The translations under genes were made by a program, and so were the position numbers. Below, piece by piece: positions 33,485 to 41,214 of a stretch of DNA of 45,349 nucleotides. The notes beneath the pieces are model-generated. The model worked only from the letters and a program-made list of their open reading frames with translations. It was not told the DNA's origin and searched no databases. The stretch comes from Bacteroidota bacterium. GTDB lineage: Bacteria > Bacteroidota > Bacteroidia > Cytophagales > Cyclobacteriaceae. How positions within the stretch are numbered: position 1 is the stretch's first letter; each line of letters starts with the position of its first letter. Location of the stretch: the NCBI GenBank assembly GCA_022571715.1, contig JACZXH010000021.1, positions 1 through 45,349 on the forward strand, read 5' to 3'.

Positions 33485-36280
33485 ATGAATCAAATAATTA
33501 AAAATCTATCTGTGGTGTGCATGTGGGTCATTATAGCTTCCTGTATGCGACAGGAAAAAGTGACGGTTCTATCTGCGCCTGCTGGAAATCATTATACGTA
33601 TATTGACCGGGATGGTGAAACCGTGATTCCTAATGGTAGAATTATTACCCCTGCGGGAAGAAGTATTGAAGTGGCGCCCCATCCGTTTGGGCTGGTGTTG
33701 AGTGTTGACGGAACCATAGCTGCTACAGTCAATTCAGGCATAAGCCCGCTTTCTGTTTCGGTCATTACGCACTTACTGTCCGAAAACCCACATGTTATGC
33801 AAATTCCGCCGGGTACTGCCACTGACAAGGGGGTGCTCGAATCAGTATTCATGGGTATCGCTATTTCGCCTGATAACCGGATATTGTATGTTTCGGGAGG
33901 TCAGGCTAATAAGATTTTTATTTTTAATGTGAATACAGGTGCAGGTTCCGGGTTTATTGATTGTGCGGTTTCAGATGATGGCTTTTATGCTTCGGATGGA
34001 TACATCGGTGATATGGTACTGTCAGATGACGGGAATTGGTTATATGCGGTAGATCAGACAAATTTCCGGATGATGGTTATCGATACACGTAAAAAGTTAG
34101 TTGTACACAATGTTTCAACCGGAAGGTATCCGTTTGGGATTGCGCTTTCGCCAGATGAAACCAGGGTATATGTAGCTAATGTGGGCATGTTTGAGTACAA
34201 TAAAATACCCGGAATGGATGAGGAAAACATGAAGGATACAGGCTTAACGTTTCCGGCATTTGCATTCGGTTCTGAAGATGCACGGGAAGGTGTGGAGGTA
34301 GATTCGTTTTATGTTCCCGGTTTAGGTGATCCGAATGTACCGGAATCATTTTCAGTCTGGACCATTGATCTGACCCTCGAGGTTCCAAAAACGGTGGCAA
34401 AAATTAAAACCGGCTACCTGGTCGGTGAATTGATCGAAGGTATTCCTGCGGTAGGAGGAGCAAGTCCCAATTCAATTGCGGTCACTAACGACTATGTTTT
34501 TGTAACCAATGGAAACAACGACAATATTTCGGTAATTGATATCAAAAGCGATACGATTATCACCCATATATTCCTCAAACTCCATACTGCTGTCAGGCAA
34601 TTCCGTGGGGTGATCCCTTTTGGTGTTGCCGTATCACCTGATGAAAAAAGATTGTATGTCGCAGAATCGGGCATCAATGCCATTGGAGTTATTGATATAC
34701 CCACACTTACGGTGATTGGTCACATCCCCACCGGTTGGTTTCCTTCCAAAGTATCCGTAACGCCGGATGGAAAATATCTGATCGTAGCCAATGCAAAGGG
34801 GTATGGCAGTGGCCCGAATGGCGGCAGTGATTATAGCCCCGGACCAGAAGGTACCTATATTGGAAGCCTTATGAAAGGAACCGTAACGGTATTGGAAATA
34901 CCGGATCCTGATAAATTGAAGGAACTGACCAAACAAGTGATAGATAATAATTTCCGGATTCGCTATTCGGATGATGATTCGTTTAACTGGCGAAAAAACA
35001 ATCCTGTTCCACTTTATGGCGGATTCAGTGATTCACCGATCAGGCATATTATATTTATTTCAAAAGAGAACCGGACATTTGACGAGGTATTAGGACAGGT
35101 AGAAGGCGTAGCAGGAGATTCATCTTTAGCACGTTATGGCCGGAATGTAAATTTTACCAATAAAGACGGCACACAACAGGTCTTACAAGCCACCGTTATG
35201 CCTAACCACCTCAAACTTGCTGAGGAATTTGCAATTTCAGATAATTTTTACGTTGATGCTGACGTTTCCGCTGACGGCCATCGCTGGCTGGTAAATACCT
35301 ATCCGAACGAATGGGTTGAAACCACCACGGCTGCCAGCTATGGTGGAAACAGGAACTATAGCTCTGCTCTAAAAGCCCCGGGCAGCCTGGCAATGAATGG
35401 CGCTGCAGGCGCCATTTATCCGGAGGACTATAACGAAGCCGGCTCGATGTGGGAACACATGGAAAGAAACGGCGTAGATTTTTTTAATTTTGGTTTCGGG
35501 ATCATGTTTGAGCCAGGCAGCTATCATCCATCATTTAAATATACCGGTATCCGCCATTTTGTTAACTACCCGGTACCTGCGCCAATTTTCGATAAGACCT
35601 CAAAAACTTTTCCGACATACAATATGGCCATCCCCGATCAATTCAGGATCGATATGTTCGAGAAGGAATTTAAGGAGAAGTGGCTGGCTGAGGATAGCAC
35701 ATTGCCACAGGTGCTCACCGTTATTCTGCCCAATGACCACGGAGCCGGGGAGCGCCCTGAAGCCGGTTATCCGTTTCGCGAAAGCTATATGGCTGACAAT
35801 GATCTGGCAGTTGGAAGAATTGTCGAATTTCTTTCACATACTCCATATTGGGAAAAAATGCTGATTGTGATAACCGAAGACGATGCCCAGAACGGTGTGG
35901 ATCATATTGACGCTCATCGTTCCATATTGATGGTGATCTCACCTTTTATAAAAAGAGGCTATATCAGCAAGGTACATTATAGTTTTGGAAGCATTTTTAA
36001 AACGTTCTGGAATATCCTGGGGCTGCCCTATCTGAATCAGTATGATGCAGGAGCAACCGATTTGGCCGACTTTTTTACCGAAACACCGGATTTCACTCCC
36101 TATAATGCGGTTTCTGTTGATTCACGGATATTCGATGCCCAAATGGCGCTCGATCCGTTTGATGAGAAATTTGACTGGTCGGCACTGGGCGAATCTCCGG
36201 TGATCGATGATCCGGAAGATATGAAGAAAGCCGCAAAAGAGCAGGAGGAATTCAGGTTGAAAGATCAGGAAAAAAACTGA
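33485..36280 (+). CDS. YVTN beta-propeller / phosphoesterase bimodular lipoprotein
   Basis: The protein has 931 residues. The N-terminus MNQIIKNLSVVCMWVIIASC is a lipoprotein signal. Residues about 40-480 form a YncE/YVTN-type propeller, with repeated units such as RILYVSGGQANKIFIFNV, TRVYVANVGMFEY and KRLYVAESGINAIGVIDI. From about 515 comes a phosphoesterase/alkaline phosphatase-like domain with FISKENRTFDEVLGQ, YVDADVSADGHRW, VILPNDHGAGERPEAGYPF and ITEDDAQNGVDHIDAHRS. This bifunctional architecture is known in Bacteroidota; the substrate is undetermined. Its last 16 codons (AKEQEEFRLKDQEKN) lie inside a direct repeat and reappear as the tail of another protein at 44801-44850, so the original C-terminus is uncertain. 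Confidence 0.9.
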   Translation: MNQIIKNLSVVCMWVIIASCMRQEKVTVLSAPAGNHYTYIDRDGETVIPNGRIITPAGRSIEVAPHPFGLVLSVDGTIAATVNSGISPLSVSVITHLLSENPHVMQIPPGTATDKGVLESVFMGIAISPDNRILYVSGGQANKIFIFNVNTGAGSGFIDCAVSDDGFYASDGYIGDMVLSDDGNWLYAVDQTNFRMMVIDTRKKLVVHNVSTGRYPFGIALSPDETRVYVANVGMFEYNKIPGMDEENMKDTGLTFPAFAFGSEDAREGVEVDSFYVPGLGDPNVPESFSVWTIDLTLEVPKTVAKIKTGYLVGELIEGIPAVGGASPNSIAVTNDYVFVTNGNNDNISVIDIKSDTIITHIFLKLHTAVRQFRGVIPFGVAVSPDEKRLYVAESGINAIGVIDIPTLTVIGHIPTGWFPSKVSVTPDGKYLIVANAKGYGSGPNGGSDYSPGPEGTYIGSLMKGTVTVLEIPDPDKLKELTKQVIDNNFRIRYSDDDSFNWRKNNPVPLYGGFSDSPIRHIIFISKENRTFDEVLGQVEGVAGDSSLARYGRNVNFTNKDGTQQVLQATVMPNHLKLAEEFAISDNFYVDADVSADGHRWLVNTYPNEWVETTTAASYGGNRNYSSALKAPGSLAMNGAAGAIYPEDYNEAGSMWEHMERNGVDFFNFGFGIMFEPGSYHPSFKYTGIRHFVNYPVPAPIFDKTSKTFPTYNMAIPDQFRIDMFEKEFKEKWLAEDSTLPQVLTVILPNDHGAGERPEAGYPFRESYMADNDLAVGRIVEFLSHTPYWEKMLIVITEDDAQNGVDHIDAHRSILMVISPFIKRGYISKVHYSFGSIFKTFWNILGLPYLNQYDAGATDLADFFTETPDFTPYNAVSVDSRIFDAQMALDPFDEKFDWSALGESPVIDDPEDMKKAAKEQEEFRLKDQEKN

Positions 36281-36662
36281 CATGAATTCCAAAACATAGT
36301 TTCTTTAAATGAGTAAACGGCCCAGATAATTCTGGGTTGAATATCCGGTTATTGTGCGCCAAAACAGGACTGGTCATGGCGGATTGGCATTGTATTAATA
36401 TTGATATCCGTAATTGGCTATTTGTATTAATTTGAATATATTGGAAATACGAATTATTCCACTCAGTATTTTTAAATGCACATAAATATTCGGATAGTGC
36501 ATGGGACTGAGGGGGCGAAGCTTTGCTGGAATTGCGCGGCATTAAAAATTGTGGACATTGATTCTATCAACCACAGAGTATGGGTTCGTGATGGCAAAGG
36601 AAGAAAGGACAGGATAACCTTATTGCCAGAGAGCTTACTCGTTCAGCTTCGCAATTATTACA
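36231..36662 (+). repeat. Direct repeat copy 1 (phosphoesterase tail to recombinase core)
   Basis: From 36231 this segment matches 44801 onward nearly base for base. Differences are a few substitutions, a 1-base indel near 36346, and a 114-bp gap in this copy between 36533 and 36534 relative to 45105-45218. The match continues to the right edge of the window, so the repeat may be longer. The segment holds the phosphoesterase 3' end, a hairpin, about 200 bases of AT-rich non-coding DNA (36281-36475) and the start of the recombinase core. The flanks left of 36231 and 44801 are unrelated. Confidence 0.95.
36321..36336 (+). terminator. Hairpin after the phosphoesterase gene (duplicated at 44891-44906)
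   Basis: CCCAGA and TCTGGG form a 6-bp stem over TAAT, 40 bases after the stop codon. The same hairpin occurs in repeat copy 2 after the lipoprotein gene. Confidence 0.5.
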
Positions 36663-36979
36663 AGGTATACAAGCCTGACACATGGTTGTTTGAAAGCCCG
36701 AATGGTCAGCCATATAGCGTATCAAGTATCCGCAAGGTATTTAATAGAGCGAAACGTGCTGCAAAAATCCTTAAGCCAGCTACTGTTCATACGCTCAGAC
36801 ATAGCTTCGCTACACATTTACTGGAAAACGGTACGAATTTGAGATACATTCAACAGTTATTGGGGCACGCAAGCAGTAGAACGACCGAAATATACACCCA
36901 TGTTTGTGAAACTGATCTGACAAATATTGTAAGCCCGTTAGATTCTATAGCCAACGGGGTATATTTGAAAGGTAAATAA
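36534..36979 (+). pseudogene. Truncated tyrosine recombinase (integron-integrase-like core), lacking first catalytic Arg
   Basis: The frame is open from ATG 36476, but similarity to recombinases begins near 36534. It shows the beta-hairpin lysine region VRDGKGRKDRITLLP, box II HTLRHSFATHLLENGTNLRY, LLGHASSRTTEIYTHV with the His and the nucleophile Tyr, and the tail IVSPLD. IntI-type integrases share the TTxIYTHV...SPLD ending. The N-terminal domain and the first catalytic arginine box (GLRISE in the second copy) are missing, the latter through a 114-bp in-frame deletion. The IntI-specific extra loop before box II is not seen, so it belongs to a Bacteroidota XerC/IntI-like group rather than to IntI proper. 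It lies directly upstream of and on the same strand as the cassette array. Inactive as it stands. Confidence 0.85.
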
Positions 36980-36981
36980 CC

Positions 36982-37015
36982 GGCACAAAGTGAGTATACT
37001 CTGTTGTTGTGTGCC
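36982..37015 (+). other. attI/attC-like site between recombinase relic and first cassette
   Basis: GGCACA (36982-36987) pairs with TGTGCC (37010-37015). Between them lies the perfect palindrome GAGTATACTC (36992-37001). The first cassette boundary GTTGTGTGCC starts at 37006. Its position beside the recombinase fits an attI, but an attC remnant is equally possible. Confidence 0.5.
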
Positions 37016-37021
37016 ATTTGA

Positions 37022-37981
37022 ATGAAAAGACCAATAGTCATAAAAATACTAAGCGTACTGATTAACATACTGACATGTTTAATCGGTGCAGTTATAGCCT
37101 TGTACTTTCAGGACTGGTTTGGAAGTGGTGACACCTATTCGCTATTGTTCTGGACAATTCCTCTCGCAACTGGACTTGCGGTTAGTGGACAGACAATCCT
37201 GACCCTTTTTAGGACACAGAATCGACTATTTCGACTTTTGCTAACAATACTGACTGCTGGCCTTATATCCTTTGGATTTGTTTATTTGGTTTACATTTTC
37301 CTTGGACCATGGATAAATGCCTTCAGTATACCCATTTTCTATCTTTGGATTGCTGGCTCATTTGGACAACTTTTGTTTCTTGACTGGCTTCTGCCACAAA
37401 CAACCGATAGGCTCAAACCGACCAAGGCTATTCTTGGAATTGCAGCGTTTCCATTGACAGTGGTCGTGACCATTATTGGCATTTATGCAATATCCTTTGC
37501 AGATTCCTACTTGACAAGACCGGAATCAGAGACTTTTTTAATTCCAGCTGACTTTGAAGGAAAAATCAGAATAATTTACGGAGAGGAATGTGGTATCAAC
37601 CCACCTAATGAGAACAGTAGACGAGTATTAAAAATCCCAGATAATGGTTTGTTAATTATTCAGCCTGAATTTGAAGCTGGCATAATTGACCATGAGTATT
37701 ACTTCGTTGACAATAAGGGAAACAGAGAAAAGGTAAATCCTTTCTACGAAATCAAAGACAAATCAAAAGGTGTCAGGCTAGGAGGCTCAGGGAGCATTGG
37801 AGGAGCAATGCCAGATGGAAGCAGTTCGAGCGAATCTCCATTAGCGATTCACTTTACAGACCTCTATATTTACGATGACAATTCAAAAGAATTGTCAGAC
37901 AGAGAATATACTTTGCGAGAGAGACGAATTGACTCGTTGACAACAGCTTTGGTAAACGGATGCAGAGAATCAAAAATATAA
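37022..37981 (+). CDS. Cassette 1: membrane protein with four or five TM helices and soluble C-terminal domain
   Basis: The protein has 319 residues. Hydrophobic segments lie at about 8-28 (ILSVLINILTCLIGAVIALY), 40-60, 72-95 (LLLTILTAGLISFGFVYLVY), 100-122 and 138-160. From about 170 the protein is soluble and probably extracytoplasmic: FLIPADFEGKIRIIYGEECG, NGLLIIQPEFEAGIIDHEYY, and a Gly/Ser-rich stretch GSGSIGGAMPDGSSSSES before FTDLYIYDDNS. Similar 'FEGKIRIIYGE' domains occur in uncharacterised Bacteroidota proteins (DUF6843-like, from memory); no function is known. It begins 7 bases after the GTT boundary and its stop overlaps the start of its attC-like site, as is usual for cassettes. 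Confidence 0.75.
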   Translation: MKRPIVIKILSVLINILTCLIGAVIALYFQDWFGSGDTYSLLFWTIPLATGLAVSGQTILTLFRTQNRLFRLLLTILTAGLISFGFVYLVYIFLGPWINAFSIPIFYLWIAGSFGQLLFLDWLLPQTTDRLKPTKAILGIAAFPLTVVVTIIGIYAISFADSYLTRPESETFLIPADFEGKIRIIYGEECGINPPNENSRRVLKIPDNGLLIIQPEFEAGIIDHEYYFVDNKGNREKVNPFYEIKDKSKGVRLGGSGSIGGAMPDGSSSSESPLAIHFTDLYIYDDNSKELSDREYTLRERRIDSLTTALVNGCRESKI

Positions 37982-37983
37982 AC

Positions 37984-38038
37984 GACACACAACAAGGGCT
38001 ATAGCGCATTAAAACACGCCATAGCCAAGTCGTTAACG
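37984..38038 (+). other. attC-like site 1
   Basis: R''-like GACACACAAC (37984-37993) is followed by a stem GGCTATAGCG (37997-38006) / CGCCATAGCC (38017-38026) with one mismatch and a 10-base loop, then R'-like GTTAACG (38032-38038). AACGAC (37981) and GTCGTT (38029) also pair around it. Compact, about 55 bases. Confidence 0.7.
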
Positions 38039-38045
38039 CCAATAA

Positions 38046-38414
38046 TTGAGAACAGTAGATTTAAATATATTTCAGAAAAAGTTATTTGAACGACATACTC
38101 GAGAATTAGAGTTATTCTTAATTGAATTCAGAAGTTCAAACGACTTATTCCCTTGCGAAATAGTTGTATTTGGTTCTTCTGTGAGGAATGAAATTAAAAT
38201 CTTTAGTGACATAGACTTAGCAATTATATCTGACCACTTTTTGGACATACCATGGGTTGATCGAATTAACTATTTAAAAACAGAATTGACAAAAAAATCC
38301 AGGGTAATAAGTGTAATTGGTATAACCAAAAAGGAATTCAAAGATAATCGTTATCCAACAATTATTAGAGTCGTTAGAGAAATGGGTATAGTACTTAATA
38401 TTGAAATTACATGA
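38046..38414 (+). CDS. Cassette 2a: MNT-type nucleotidyltransferase-domain protein
   Basis: The protein has 122 residues with a probable TTG start. The nucleotidyltransferase signature is CEIVVFGSSVRNEIKIFSDI followed by DLAI: GS at 43-44 and the metal-binding Asp55-x-Asp57. Small proteins of this fold act as antitoxins in MNT-HEPN systems or in AbiE-like and other two-gene systems by transferring nucleotides to a partner. It overlaps the next gene by 4 bases (ATGA), so the pair is translationally coupled and forms one two-gene cassette. It starts 8 bases inside the GTTAACG boundary. Confidence 0.82.
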   Translation: MRTVDLNIFQKKLFERHTRELELFLIEFRSSNDLFPCEIVVFGSSVRNEIKIFSDIDLAIISDHFLDIPWVDRINYLKTELTKKSRVISVIGITKKEFKDNRYPTIIRVVREMGIVLNIEIT

Positions 38415-39307
38415 GCGATTTACATACTTTGAATAGTAGGAAAATATTGATTCCAAAATTAGATATAATTTTAAATTTTGATACAATTGAACTTCCTGAT
38501 AAAGGAATGTTTAAAAGAGCAAAAGGGAAGTCAATTTATCAACAACTTGAAACTGATTGTATTAATGTTGTTGGAGCTACTGTTAACACGATTTTCACTT
38601 TTGAAAAATGGTTGAATATGACCAAAATAATTAATTCGATCTTTCAAAATAAAAATTTTAACGAAGAAATAGTGTCTGTCTATGGAGGGAAATCAGAAGA
38701 ATTGAAAGATAAATTCGAAGTATGGATTAATGATACCAAGGCTTATTTAAATGACAACATAACAAAAATCACTTCTGACTCAATCTTTATGAAAGTGATT
38801 ATGAGAAGCATTATTCTTAACCCATTTGCAAAATTACAAGATACTTCAATTCGGTTTTTAGATTATATTGGAGAGCCATCAGTGCTGCAATCTATTTATT
38901 GGGAATTAAAAGAGGAGGGATTTACAGAGCTAGAAATTGTAAATTGGAATGTATTGACCAAAAGCATAAACAATTCAATTATTCCTACAAGTAAGGCAGT
39001 TTATGAGGATATTTTAAGCTATCAAATTCCATTTGCAGGATCAGATTATTTAAAGTTTATATCAATTGAAAATTTTGAAAAAGCCTGTCGTGGGGCAGCA
39101 CTTGTCATGCTTACAGCTTCAGCTTATGGTGCCCGTGATGCAATGGGTGATCCTGAAAAAATATTGACTTTGGCCCTTTATCTTTCTGAAGGTGCTTTTG
39201 GCGCCCTCGTTTTTATTAGCATAGGTTCTTTGGCAAAAAATATTGAAAGTTATTTGGGTAAAAAAGGTAATCGAGAAATAGTAAAAAAAGTCGTTAACAA
39301 AAAATAA
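38411..39307 (+). CDS. Cassette 2b: unknown partner of the nucleotidyltransferase
   Basis: The protein has 298 residues and I do not recognise the family. It is lysine- and isoleucine-rich and mainly helical by composition. A C-terminal hydrophobic region (AALVMLTASAYGARDA and EGAFGALVFISIGSLAKNIE) could be one or two membrane helices. No HEPN R-x4-6-H motif, Walker motif or nuclease signature is visible. Coupling to the upstream nucleotidyltransferase by a 4-base overlap and co-location in one cassette suggest a toxin-antitoxin or defence pair, with this as the effector or target. Its 3' end runs into attC-like site 2: the CGTTAAC R'' lies within its last codons. Confidence 0.7.
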   Translation: MSDLHTLNSRKILIPKLDIILNFDTIELPDKGMFKRAKGKSIYQQLETDCINVVGATVNTIFTFEKWLNMTKIINSIFQNKNFNEEIVSVYGGKSEELKDKFEVWINDTKAYLNDNITKITSDSIFMKVIMRSIILNPFAKLQDTSIRFLDYIGEPSVLQSIYWELKEEGFTELEIVNWNVLTKSINNSIIPTSKAVYEDILSYQIPFAGSDYLKFISIENFEKACRGAALVMLTASAYGARDAMGDPEKILTLALYLSEGAFGALVFISIGSLAKNIESYLGKKGNREIVKKVVNKK

Positions 39308-39346
39308 ACGCCATTAAAACGGGCGTTTATTCAAGCGTTAGCCACC
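39292..39346 (+). other. attC-like site 2
   Basis: R''-like CGTTAAC (39292-39298) is followed by a perfect 10-bp stem AATAAACGCC (39303-39312) / GGCGTTTATT (39322-39331), then the R'-like left end of the next cassette GTTAGCCACC (39337-39346). The stem overlaps the stop codon of the preceding gene and may also terminate transcription. Confidence 0.7.
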
Positions 39347-39361
39347 ATAAAAAAGACGGAC

Positions 39362-39900
39362 ATGATAAAATTAGCAGTTACCATTTTAACCATACTATCC
39401 TTGATGATTACTGCCAATGGACAAACATTCATAGACCAAATAAGAGTTGGTCAAAAAATGCCTAAAAAAATCAACATAGGAGGATATACCGAAAATAAGT
39501 CGGAAGACTGCTCTTGTCGAATTTTTTCAATTAATTATAATGTACAATCTTGGGAAACGGGAGGTGGTGGAGCCGACTTGGAGAAGTATTTGGAATTCAC
39601 TACAACGAAAATGACACAGTTGTGGGTGTCATAAAAATAATAATGAGGATGAGTAATGAAGATGCTCAAAAAGTTTACAATAGCAGACTAAGTGAGTATA
39701 TGAGAAATCAATCGTACTTCAAAAATCGAGAATTAATAGCAGTAAGAGATAGCAAGAATGGAGTTGTTGATGGAATTTACTATTTCACTTATAGCTATGA
39801 AAATGGTAAAAAATACAGAACAACTGGAATTGTAGAGAGAACAATTATTGAGGAGACATATGCTCCAAACTCAAGTTATAAACCCCGACTTATCAATTAA
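39362..39900 (+). pseudogene. Cassette 3a: exported protein gene with one frameshift
   Basis: MIKLAVTILTILSLMITANG starts a signal peptide. The frame continues through ENKSEDCSCRIFSINYNVQ and GGGGADLEK to about 39587, then hits a stop at 39634. In another frame the sequence continues as FGIHYNENDTVVGVIKIIMR, RMSNEDAQKVYNSRL and YFTYSYENGKKYRTTGIVER to a TAA at 39898-39900. Joining the two gives a periplasmic protein of about 179 residues of unknown family. One base is extra or missing near GTATTTGG (about 39585). It may be a genuine disruption or a sequencing error. The last stop overlaps the next start (TAATG). Confidence 0.65.
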
Positions 39901-40322
39901 TGCCTACCGCTAAAAATTTAGTACAAGAAACAGAGAAATTTTTCAATCACTATTGGAATATATCCAAGGAAGAACCTCCATTTTGGTCTGAACGTTGGGA
40001 TTTTAATAGTTCAATCCCGAACAATGAAAAAAGGGGGTGCTATGCCCTATTTAACGGTCAAGAACTCATATATATTGGTGTCGGAATTGGTAAAAGTTTC
40101 GGTAAATATCTCGGAAGTGGTCTTGGCGATAGACTGAAACGATACTGGAAAGTAAATAAGGATCAGAACTCAGACGTAAAGTACATGCCAACAGATGATT
40201 GGCTGGAACTAACAAGCCTAATGACAATTGGATTTGAAGAAAAGGATTATCCACTGGCAGCAGCGTTGGAAATATATTTGATAAACAAACTGAACCCTTT
40301 GCGAAATTCGAAACATAAATAA
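39900..40322 (+). CDS. Cassette 3b: GIY-YIG nuclease-fold protein
   Basis: The protein has 140 residues. The GIY-YIG motifs are present in divergent form: GCYALFNGQELIYIGVG (46-62) with G-C-Y for GIY and YIG at 58-60, the catalytic arginine in GLGDRLKRYWK (Arg78), the metal-binding glutamate in AALEIYLINKLNP (Glu124) and a late asparagine. All catalytic positions look plausible, so it may be an active endonuclease. Translation is coupled to the preceding gene (TAATG). As a cassette passenger it could act in defence or DNA processing. Confidence 0.78.
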   Translation: MPTAKNLVQETEKFFNHYWNISKEEPPFWSERWDFNSSIPNNEKRGCYALFNGQELIYIGVGIGKSFGKYLGSGLGDRLKRYWKVNKDQNSDVKYMPTDDWLELTSLMTIGFEEKDYPLAAALEIYLINKLNPLRNSKHK

Positions 40323-40332
40323 TGCAATAACA

Positions 40333-40403
40333 GGTGGCTAACATTAGATAAAAAAACATAGGGTTTTTCTGCAATCCGAAAGTTCATCGGATTCTGGAAA
40401 GTC
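40333..40403 (+). other. attC-like site 3 (right half lost)
   Basis: GGTGGCTAAC (40333-40342) is the exact reverse complement of this cassette's left end at 39337-39346. A stem follows: AATCCG (40373-40378) / CGGATT (40388-40393), extended by TTTC/GAAA across a 3x3 internal loop. No GTTRRRY boundary follows at the expected distance, so the site seems truncated where the TonB module begins. Confidence 0.6.
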
Positions 40404-40604
40404 CGCCAAGTATAATTTATATTTAGAAATCGGTCTTGGCTCATAGGTCAAGGAAAGCAAGGTGTCTTTAACTTTGTAAACTAGGTGCCTTAACGAACAT
40501 TTTGCAAATTTGTTCAGAACATTTAAAACGGTGGACTTGCAAGAAGAAGAATAAAAGGTTGACCATTTACTACTTTGTTGACACTGACGAAATTATCGAA
40601 AGAA

Positions 40605-40722
40605 AAATATTTTGTTTTTTGCCCTCGCTCTTTAATATAATATAGCTTTCCTGCTTGCAACACATTTCAATTTTTCGCTCAATGCCATCCCGCAATACTA
40701 TAAAAATTGAAAAGAGTTGCAA
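40605..40722. repeat. Left flank of the TonB module: hairpin plus terminal inverted repeat
   Basis: AAATATTTTGTTTTTT (40605-40620) is the reverse complement of 43557-43572. A hairpin follows: TTGCAAC (40655-40661) / GTTGCAA (40716-40722) enclosing TTCAATTTTT (40666-40675) / AAAAATTGAA (40702-40711), with the loop TCGCTCAATGCCATCCCGCA. A similar loop occurs in the right flank. No gene is visible between 40404 and 40824. Confidence 0.5.
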
Positions 40723-40811
40723 TTTCCCAACGCTAAAAGAAAAGATAAAGTAAATGATACTACTCTGATTATTATTCAGGCAGAAAACGAACAAATAGTT
40801 TAAAAGAATAT

Positions 40812-40819
40812 TACTTTTG
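40812..40819 (+). promoter_or_regulatory. -7 element of the TonB-receptor module
   Basis: TACTTTTG fits TAnnTTTG. Transcription would start near 40825-40827, at or next to the GTG codon of the first gene, which suggests a leaderless or nearly leaderless message. Confidence 0.5.
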
Positions 40820-40824
40820 CATCC

Positions 40825-41151
40825 GTGAAATTTTTATCATTCATATTCTCAATATACGTTTTTTCACTGGTCACTGCACCCGTCTTGGGAACCTTTGATT
40901 TACTCCCTGAATCAATGTGCTGTCAGGACTTTTGCACAAGCGAAAACGAACAACATAATGACCAGAGCAATAACAGCTGTACCGAAATATGCAACCCATT
41001 TCTTTCCTGCACCTGCTGTTTTGGATTCAATTCTCCTCTCCTTATTAATCCACTAAAACCTTTTTCTCCATTCACGGAAGAAAACAGCAAGTATCAACAA
41101 TTCGTTTCTATTCAATACATTCACACCACCTGGCACCCTCCAAAAGCATAA
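40825..41151 (+). CDS. Small Cys-rich exported protein (DUF6660-like)
   Basis: The protein has 108 residues from a GTG start. The N-terminus MKFLSFIFSIYVFSLVTAPV is a signal peptide or membrane anchor. The mature part is cysteine-rich: SMCCQDFCTSEN, SCTEICNPFLSCTCCFGF. Proteins with this start and pattern commonly precede TonB-dependent receptor genes in Bacteroidota (I recall DUF6660 for the family). They are presumed to be metal-related, but no function is established. It is 63 bases upstream of the receptor gene and probably co-transcribed. Confidence 0.7.
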   Translation: MKFLSFIFSIYVFSLVTAPVLGTFDLLPESMCCQDFCTSENEQHNDQSNNSCTEICNPFLSCTCCFGFNSPLLINPLKPFSPFTEENSKYQQFVSIQYIHTTWHPPKA

Positions 41152-41214
41152 CCTTTCCATTTCCAAGAGTATTACTGCTCAATTTCATTTTTATTAACGC
41201 TAAAATCTTAAACA

